From Ixodes scapularis (lineage: Eukaryota; Arthropoda; Arachnida; Ixodida; Ixodidae), in the NCBI RefSeq assembly GCF_016920785.2, contig NW_024609835.1, positions 80,404,795 to 80,468,794 on the forward strand: a DNA stretch of 64,000 nt, in the 5' to 3' direction. The notes beneath the pieces are model-generated. The model was not told where the DNA came from. It saw only the letters and a list, made by a program, of their open reading frames with translations, and ran no database searches. The position numbers and the translations under genes were made by a program. How positions within the stretch are numbered: position 1 is the first letter of the stretch; each line of letters starts with the position of its first letter. Below are positions 56,540-64,000 of this stretch, piece by piece.

Positions 56540-57690
56540 GGGCGTATACTTTTCCGCAAAGCATTTAAGAGAGCCAATCGCTGCAATCTATGGAGGTAGC
56601 CCCGCCAATGACAAAGCTGAAAACATGTTGTGACTTAAAAGAAGTATAACAGCATTGAGCACAGGAAAACGAACGCTGTAATCAGCGCGACTGCGCAGTC
56701 TAGCTGTTCTTTGTTTTTATATGTTTAAACATAATTTAAGCGTCGTCATTTGCCGAGCCTCCAACGTAGACTGCAGCAATCATTCGGCTTTTGCAAAAGC
56801 TGCGCAAGAAAGAAGACGCTCTAGATTTCTTATGGTGAATTCAACAGTAGATCCGGATCGGTTTCCAAATTCAGCGAGGCAGAATAAAAACCGCTCAGTT
56901 GCACCCGCTCGAAATCGACGCGTGGAAGATGGAGTCGTATTTCTGGCGCGACCCGCCAGAGGCGATCGGCCGTTCCGAATAACCGATGCTTGAACTAGCC
57001 TGAGCTCGATCTCGACGAGCTCACTGAAATCTCCGACAACCAATCACTACTCTCGCTGACCACTACTAGAAGAAACACCCGACACAGGTCGAGCGTATTC
57101 TCTGAACCACGAAGTGCACGTAACAAACAGAAAGGAATAGATCCCTGTTTTCCACCTTCTTATACATTTCTGCTGCCCCCGAACGGCGCGGCACGCGCAG
57201 AGAACGCCAGCGGCAGAGGTCAGATTGCCGGTAAAACATTAGGAAACACACGGAGGTAGCAACTTTCACTGTCATACGGTCCTTGCCTAATCTGTTCTCG
57301 CTTTATAGCACAAGAATGCACCGGCAGCATGCAATAAGCGAAAGTAAACGATCTGTTACCGCAAAAGGGAACGCCCCCAACCTCGCGTATGCTTCGTTCT
57401 TTAGATTTTCTGTCGTTCTCTTTCTCTCCTTCTTTCTTTATGGGATCGCAGATGTCAGCGCTTACCATTTGTCACTCTCCAGTCCCGCCTCTGCACGCCC
57501 TGAACCATGCGAGGTAGCAGCGCGTACAGGACGTAACGCACGCACCGCTCGCACTGCCCGTCACCACCCGCGTAAACAACCGACCAACCGGAAAGGCTCT
57601 GCGTGCGACACGCATGCGCAGTGGCGCGTTGCTGTCGACTTCCGGGGAGATCTGCCGATGTTGACGGAGCGGTCGCGGCGCGATCGAAAG
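56540..57690. other. Intergenic; weak MITE remnant at left
   Basis: TACTTTTCCGCAAAGCATTT with AGAGAGCCAATCGCTGCAAT (56549-56592) resembles one arm of the M1 MITE. Otherwise no supportable gene. Confidence 0.35.
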
Positions 57691-57706
57691 CACCCCCCCC
57701 CCCCCT
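57691..57706. repeat. C homopolymer
   Basis: A run of C encoding prolines in a spurious + frame (57283-57798). Confidence 0.85.
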
Positions 57707-58162
57707 TCCCCACGGAGCTTGCGCTGTCACAAATTGACGAGGCGAAGATGATCAACTTGAGCCAGATCTGGCGCAGATGTTGCGCGCTCCAAAAATAAGT
57801 GTATATGGAGCGCACCAAATCTACCAGGGAATTCACCATTATAGTGCCGGTTGACCGATAGCTTAGAAAGCGCCAAACGTGGCGCGTCCCGAGCATTTTA
57901 GTTATCGTCGCTCCGTGACCAATGGGACTGTGTTGACATCTGCCGTTAAGAACGCCAAACAAATCAAGAAGCATGAACATAGCAAGCCACGCCCGACGTT
58001 TCTTAACGTTCTAGTGACTACAAAGGCCTCCATCAGTTCCCTCCTTCAATGTCAATACCACGAAAAACAAAAAGCACCAACTAAGCGTTGCTTTGCGTAC
58101 ACCCCGAAAAATCCAGGGTCTCCCCTTTTTCCCAGAAACAATCGCCGATATCTACTTACATA

Positions 58163-58375
58163 GCGCGTTAGCGGGGAAATTTTCCCGCTAAACTTAGTGG
58201 GAAACTTTTTCCGGTAAATATTCGCTAAATATAGCGGGGAAATTTTGCCGCTAAATTTAGCGAAAAAATTTCCCGCTAACTTTAGCGGGTTAAGTTTCCG
58301 CGCTAAATATAGCGGGGAAATTAACGTCCCGTGACCTCAACACCAATTCAGTTTCCCCGCTAAATTTAACGGGAA
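58163..58375. repeat. Palindromic 'tttagcgggaaa' array
   Basis: About eight short units alternate CGCTAAATTTAGCG-type palindromes with GGGGAAATTTTCCCGC. Each unit is about 26-30 bp and is itself an inverted repeat. Confidence 0.85.
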
Positions 58376-58414
58376 AAATGACGCCACGACTTCGTGTCAC
58401 GTCACCCATGAACA

Positions 58415-58545
58415 AATTCAGAGGCAGAAGAGGAGGAGGAGCAGGAGGGGAGGATAAGAGGGAATATGAGGAGGAGGAGTAAAGGAGCAAGAGAGAGGAA
58501 GAGGGGAGGGTACAAAAAAGGAGGGGGCATACCGTCCCCTCCTCC
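58415..58545. repeat. GAGGAGGAG purine-rich tract
   Basis: Strand-asymmetric GA-rich stretch, ending where CCCCTCCTCCTCCTC gives the complement. Confidence 0.8.
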
Positions 58546-58546
58546 T

Positions 58547-58635
58547 CCTCAAGAGCTGCGCTCTAGTTTCGCATTCAAGGGATTTGTAAACGTCTTTTAT
58601 TTTTTTTAAATTGACATATGTGTATTTTTACCTTC
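58547..58635. repeat. Terminal module shared with 37868-37975
   Basis: CTCAAGAGCTGCGCTC, then GGGATTTGTAAACGTCTTTT and a T run, in the same order as at 37868. Confidence 0.65.
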
Positions 58636-58667
58636 GTCATACACTGAGCTCCATCCGTATTGGCAGT

Positions 58668-58793
58668 GTTTTTTTTTTTGTGGGGGGGGGGGGGGGGGGA
58701 GACAGGGTGTAATATGAAGCGTGGGCGGAGCCTCTCTTGTGATTTTGACGCGGCAATTTGAGGCGGGGGGGGGGGGGGGAGGGGGGAGGCCAG
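58668..58793. repeat. G homopolymers flanking a short spacer
   Basis: About 17 G at 58682-58699 after a T run, and two G runs at 58766-58788. Confidence 0.85.
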
Positions 58794-58799
58794 ACGTCA

Positions 58800-60150
58800 G
58801 AACCCTGAGCTTTGCATAGTCGACCCATTGACTGACTTACTGCTGTCTAATCAAACACTCAAAATAATTACGAGTGCTTTCACATCTGAAAATGCCCCCT
58901 ATAACATGAGCTTTCGAGAATAACATCGTCCTCTGCTGCGTGCAAATTTCGACATTTTACTTGTGCTTGGCAGTTTACCCTTCAGCCATTGAACGATTGT
59001 TCGATTTTAAAGACTGTAACATAAATAATTCGTAATACATTTTTACTGAAGGTTAAAATGCTCGCTATATTTCGTTTTTTAAACTACGGCAACAACGGAG
59101 TGCCAACCGAATGTACTTACCGGTGGCTTTGTCGAAGCAAGACTCTAATCCTCCGTTAAGGAGTGTTTCAGGCGAGACCTCTGGCAGGTGATTTACCTTC
59201 AAAAAGATGAGCCCAAACAACTCTTATCCTACATCCTCGTAGGTTGACCTGTGAAAAACGGGTACCTTTGAAATTAAAAGGAAAAGGCCAAAGCTAGGAG
59301 TCTATTTTAAGCGCGATGGCTTTTCAACGTTTCGTGTGCAATGGATCAAGCGGTTGACATTAGTAGCTAAATCAACCGAGAAAGCGACCTCACTGGCAGC
59401 GTCAAGGCCTACCTACAACCTCTGTTTTTTGCAAGGAAGATAATCTCCTTTGCGCTTTCCTCTTCTAAGCTGAGAGCCGAGTCAAGTTAGGTTGGAGGTA
59501 AAAAGTGGAGAGGATATAGGAAAAGAGGAGGAGGGTAATAAGAGGAAAGCGCGAAGTGTACCTACGTCGGCCATTAGGAAACGCTGAGTTTTCATGTTCC
59601 CACTTCTTGCTTCGTGATTCGTTTTTCGGCGTTCATCTCGGCTAAGTCCGCAACAGTAATTAGCTAGTAGTAATTAGCTAGTTTTTTTAGTAGCTCATCT
59701 AAATGCTTTGCGCACCCAAAGAAGTAGAGTCGTCGCCACGGGCGCCGACGCTGTTCGAGCGTTTCACAGAAACGAGTGTTTCACTAGTGCTAACGAGTGT
59801 TCCTTCAAACGAATGTTTCGCGGAACGTTAACCCAATGCTTCCTGCAAGAACTACAAGTCACAGACAAAAATAAAAAAAAGCAACGTTCGGTGAAGTATC
59901 ACTCACTTCTAAAGGGCCGATTTCGTGAGGGGCATAGCGTTTAGGCTAAAAAGGCCCTCAATTGTCTAAGCGTATGTAACTCTTTAGATAGTAAAAATAA
60001 ACATATTTCTAACTAGAGCATGATTAGCATTATCAAAAACAACCCGATCAGTATATTTTTGAAATACTTGGAGCGCGTGAAAGCATGGTGTTGCCCAAAC
60101 GTTACACAGCAAGGCTGACGGAGCGAAAATGGGAATCAGAAACAAAAAGC
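58800..60150. other. Intergenic, nothing recognised
   Basis: Contains a short direct repeat, GTAATTAGCTAGTA (about 59657-59682). No gene. Confidence 0.4.
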
Positions 60151-60156
60151 CTTGAG

Positions 60157-60179
60157 GGGGGGGGGGGGGGGGGGGGGGG
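60157..60179. repeat. G homopolymer
   Basis: Uninterrupted run of about 23 G. Confidence 0.9.
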
Positions 60180-60296
60180 TTAAAGTTGGATACACTTTTG
60201 TCACCTAAAAAGCAAGACACACGTTCGAAATATTTCTAAAATTAAATGACGTAAAGCGGTTTTTTGTGCTTTTTATGACGCTTATTTTGTTTTCAG

Positions 60297-60867
60297 CAGT
60301 GTTGGCGGTAACGGGATACAGGTAACGGCGTTACTGGTAACGCATTACTTCTTTCTGGTAACCTGTAACGTGATCGTTACTTTTTCAAAACAGTGACGGG
60401 TAACGTACTTCCGTTACTTATTTCGAGTAAGAGGTAACAGAGCTACGTTACTCGTTACTTTTTCTTCCAAAGACTTAAAGTTACACTTCAACAATTTTTT
60501 TCGCGTTTCTAAACGCCAAGTTATGTGAATTGATGAGTTTTATTTTGCGTTTTTCTTGGCGTATTTTTTTTAATATTTAGGTGAAACCGTAAAAAAGATG
60601 AAGTCATTATGTTCTGTTTGTGCATGGACACAATGTTTCTTGAAATATGGCGCTTATGCATGTCTGTAACCTCAGAACAGGAAAACGTGTTTATTCATAA
60701 TTAAAAAAGTAACGCTAAAGTAACGTGCGTTACTTTTTTATTCGTAACGGTGGCGGTAACCCGTTCCTTTTACTTTCAAGTAACGTAGGACGGTAACGCT
60801 TTACTCTTATTTGCAAGTAATGAGTGACGTATTTCATTACTATTTTACCGTAACGCCAACAACACTG
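60297..60867. mobile_element. hAT-like MITE with 8-bp target duplication
   Basis: Left end CAGTGTTGGCGGTAACGG, right end CCGTAACGCCAACAACACTG, near-complementary. Flanks GTTTTCAG (60289-60296) and GTTTTTAG (60868-60875) differ at one of eight positions, the size expected for hAT insertions. The interior is packed with GTAACG/CGTTAC motifs and has no coding capacity. Confidence 0.82.
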
Positions 60868-60879
60868 GTTTTTAGATGG

Positions 60880-63230
60880 AACTATCTCTTTATTTTCGGT
60901 AATCGAAAATTAAATAAGCCAATCTCGTTATACACATAATTATCCTAAGCTCTGTGTACCAGAATAAATAAGTCCCTTGTCGTAGTAATCATTAGGTTAT
61001 TTGAATATTTTCTATGTTATCAGCAGTTTTTACGCAAAACCCTTGACCGATTTTGAGTGAACCAATCAGTATAGCTGTGTATCTTTGTTCCAAAGCGGGC
61101 AGTTTACATACCATTACGAAGAATGAATTCTACGAATTTTTCGGAGATATATCACCAAATCTTCGAGCGCGCAAGTGTCTTTGAAAAGTTTCGACTTAAA
61201 ACTCCATTCATTTTTGTTTTAATGACGCTCAGTTAAGGACCATGCACTATAGTCACGAGCATCCTAAGAGGTACACACAGTATTCAACTTCTTATCGGCT
61301 CATGCCAACATTTTATTGGTCATAGAGTGATAAGAAAATGCTCGAAACTCGGTCGGCGCGCCCTGCGTTCCTTGAGCTGTTAGGGACTATAGATTGGAAA
61401 AGTTTTTTGTCATGCTGAACAAAGTCCACGATTACGAAACTTCGTATCAGCCTGTTCCGCCGACGAGCGCTATCGGGAACGAATAAAACGCGAACGGCGG
61501 AGCACGTGGCCTTCCATACATGCCGCGCTACGTGGAGGCTAAAAAAAAACTGCGGAGTGGAGGAGGGGGCAGCGAAGCTTCGCTCTGGCTTTGAAGTGCA
61601 CACCACATACCTAACGAAGAGAACGAACTCTGCTCATTTGCTTTAAACATCGCGTCTAGAGCGCCATATTCTCCCCTGGTGGTGGAGGACACCCAACGTC
61701 CGGAAGAAGGCATGTGCACTGCCCTGCGCCGAGTTAGAGAACTGCCACCCATACACCGAGACACCGAAATCGCCGAGGCAGCAAAGATCCTTGCCTCCGC
61801 TGTCTCGACGGGTTTCCAGAATGATAGATGGCGCCACCCATCCCAATTCAAAGGGGAAAAACCCCGACACTGCACACATCCAACCGTTCTAACTAGGCAA
61901 CAGATGTCGGCAACAAGGCCCTTTATATCTCGAAAAGTAAGATGTATTCCCTTGTGAAGTATCTGTGCACTCCCTCGCATCCTCCTCGCCATTCCGCAGT
62001 TTTATCAGCTTCTATGTAGCGCAACTTGTATTGAAGGCCAAGAGCTTCGCCGTCCGAGTTTCACTCGTTCCAGATCATGTACATTGTTTGAAAGGTGTTT
62101 TCGAAAACACGCTCGAGTAATTCTGTACTCATCTTAAATCATCCGACGGCCAGTTACGTTCTTTTCTAGTTGAATTGAACGTCTTTCTTTCTAGAAAATC
62201 AACTTTCCCTGGGAACTTGGAAGTCCAACCTCATCTTTTTTTTTGCAAAAATTTCATTCTTTGCTTAAAAACTCTAAACCTCTACGAAAGAAAGCAACAA
62301 AAGAAAAACATAACCGTGTCTGCTTTTGGCAGTCACGTTGAGCAAACTGAAACAGAAGCTACATTTTCCATGGGTCCAGAAAACAAATAACAGGGCCAGA
62401 AAAAAACATAAACATTCGAAGCAAGGTTTCTAATAAGAAGGGCTTTGTCTGCGGACTTAGAGGCTGGTAACGCCAGCTTTACTGAGAAGTAAGGATACAC
62501 GAAGAACAAAACAAAAGGAAGCAGGACGCGAACAGGCTGTCAATGAAATGCTTTGGCTCGTCGGCTGGAGAACAATAAAAAACGGAACTGTGTGTTGCCC
62601 CAAGCAAAAACATTTTGTTCAAGAGGTTGCGTCGAGTTTCTTTCTTCGTGACACAAGGTGCTTTTTAGCGCTTAGAGTGCAAAGACATCCTTGTGTACTC
62701 GCGCACATAGGGGTGTGCGGGTGTATGTGTGCCCTAAAATTACGAGAAAAAACAAAAACAAAGAGATAATGCCGCGTTAGCAATTTACCCGGAATTACCT
62801 GTACCTTGATGTTGTCAGGAAAAAAATCCTAGTTCTGTTCGAACGACTAGGACGTGGAACTATATTATAGCTGCTGATTTTCCCGACAATATATAGAGCG
62901 GGAAGCAGTTTTCTCCTTTGTCTTTTTATCTTCATTCAGGTACCCACTTCGCCATCAGGCATTACAGTCGAGGGGAAACAAACAATATACAGAATGTGTT
63001 TATGGGCTAGATTGTATGAACAAGTGTAACGCTCAAATGTGGCGAAAAAGCGTTACACACAGGCGAAGACAACATAAATAATGTACGGTCCGTAGCAGGC
63101 AATGCATAAGCTTCCAAGGCATATAGAAGGGATAGTCATGAATAACAATTCGTACATGATCATAACATGAAACACACAGTCGAAACAAAAAAAAAATCAC
63201 CAAGGAGCTCAGTGGGAATCTAACCCCGGA
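60880..63230. other. Intergenic, nothing supportable
   Basis: A 154-codon minus-strand frame (61528-61992) is the longest here but shows no domain. A region around 61680-61920 is GC-richer than its surroundings. Confidence 0.35.
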
Positions 63231-64000
63231 CCGCGAGATTATTTGAACTTTATTTCAGCAACATTATGCCGAGGACACCGGACAAAAAGCTAACAGAAGC
63301 TAGCTTGACTGGGTCCGGTGCCCTTGCATGTACAGGGAACACAATCATATTTAAACAATCCTAAATATTTCTTACAATATTCAAATCAAACAATTTAAAA
63401 TGTTCCAATAAAAATTTTAAAATCACCGACATTAGAAGACATTTTTTTTTCTTAATTTAACAACACAAAAAAGTACGCAATGTTTTCTTAGTTATACAAT
63501 GAATATCGATGCGGTTCATTACAATGTTGTTAAGCAATTTTTAGGTAGATTATGAGCAAGCGACTGCAGTGCATAATTTGTACGGAAATGGGGAACCTTC
63601 CAGAATTCTCTACGACGAACATCGAAGACTGATTCACGCTCAGTCAGGTTTGCTAGCTGTGACAAAAAAGCAATAAACTCCAAAGTTGAAAAGGCGTAAG
63701 AAAATAGCAAACGATAGTCATAAATACAAGAAACGTTCATGATATTGTAGCTCAAATATAATGGTTCAGCATGTGTGTCGTACGGAACATTAGCAATGAA
63801 ACGAATAATTTTTTTCTGAAGAGTTATTAGTTTGTTGACGTTACTTTTGGTCGTTGTGCCCCAAACTAAATGGCAGTAGTTGATTTGTGAGCCGAACAGA
63901 GCATGATAAATTTGAATCTTAACTTTTGTAGGCAAAAGAGAGCGACAGTGACCGATGATGCCAGCTACCTTTGCCAGTTTGTGAGTTAGAAATTCTATAT
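63230..64000 (-). mobile_element. CR1/Jockey-like LINE 3' end, running off the window
   Basis: ORF2 C-terminal coding (64000-63519) and an AT-rich 3' UTR (63518 to about 63230) on the minus strand. The 5' part lies beyond the window. Confidence 0.75.
63519..64000 (-). CDS. LINE ORF2 C-terminal region (partial)
   Basis: An uninterrupted minus-strand frame enters from the window edge: FLTHKLAKVAGIIGHCRSLL, KIQIYHALFGSQINYCHLVW, LITLQKKIIRFIANVPYDTH and AEPLYLSYNIMNV, ending with stop near 63519. 'LxQKKIIRFI...H..PL' is the usual region C-terminal to RT in CR1/Jockey-type ORF2. No lesions in the 160 visible codons, so this copy may be fairly young. It differs from the LINE at 49.6-51.6 kb. The catalytic domains, if present, lie outside. 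Confidence 0.75.
   Translation of the reverse strand, partial: IEFLTHKLAKVAGIIGHCRSLLPTKVKIQIYHALFGSQINYCHLVWGTTTKSNVNKLITLQKKIIRFIANVPYDTHAEPLYLSYNIMNVSCIYDYRLLFSYAFSTLEFIAFLSQLANLTERESVFDVRRREFWKVPHFRTNYALQSLAHNLPKNCLTTL

Noticed and set aside
57283..57798. 171-codon + strand frame with a hydrophobic stretch
   Set aside because: No domain, includes prolines from a C homopolymer and has no supporting splice or promoter signals.
58163..58375. CRISPR-like array
   Set aside because: Units are contiguous and palindromic, with no unique spacers and no cas genes; the genome is eukaryotic.
61528..61992. 154-codon minus-strand frame
   Set aside because: No recognisable motif; composition typical of GC-richer non-coding sequence here.

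Overview
The window reads as a piece of a large, repeat-rich arthropod nuclear genome. The transposon families look most like those of hard ticks (Ixodidae), but that placement is from memory and was not searched. No operons, rRNA or bacterial-type genes are visible, and nearly every long reading frame belongs to a mobile element or to a G/C homopolymer run.

Layout. 1-3.2 kb: intergenic DNA with a C run and a TTAA-flanked element. 3.2-5.6 kb: + strand I/CR1-like LINE relic (ORF1 plus endonuclease, no RT). 5.8-12.3 kb: hairpin arrays, a 120-bp tandem duplication, a GGAATG-rich element, a 1.6-kb inverted-repeat element, a palindromic MITE, a tRNA-derived SINE and a Penelope-type fragment. 14.3-16.7 kb: HTH part of a Tc1/mariner-like transposase, then two GACGT-rich tandem arrays flanking a foldback element. 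17.3-19.2 kb: a palindromic MITE and a TA microsatellite. 20.2-22.6 kb: L1/Tx1-like LINE relic. 22.58-36.82 kb: one 14.2-kb DNA transposon. 36.8-38.1 kb: MITE and stacked simple-sequence arrays. 38.3-40.5 kb: Penelope-like element with RT and GIY-YIG domains. 42.5-43.2 kb: GC-rich stretch with a possible host first exon. 44.6-52.8 kb: hairpin elements, a CR1-like LINE with a 2A-like motif and tandem 5' monomers, and MITEs. 54.4-55.1 kb: two possible cysteine-rich exons. 55.6-61 kb: TTAA element, inverted-repeat array, G tracts, hAT-like MITE. 63.2-64 kb: LINE 3' end running off the window.

The most notable object is the 14.2-kb transposon. It has inverted terminal arms of about 0.7 kb, each ending in AGACCATTTGCAG next to an AT dinucleotide. 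Two genes converge inside it. On the left (+) is a SWIM zinc-finger/YqaJ-type nuclease. On the right (-) is a four-exon transposase (THAP, coiled coil, HTH, DDE) whose three introns are all phase 1. This matches what I recall of the ISL2EU (IS4EU) class. Both genes carry stops and frameshifts. A deleted Ty3/gypsy element sits just past the nuclease gene and a LINE just past the transposase gene, so the copy is old and immobile. A fragment of a related terminus lies at 16.0 kb.
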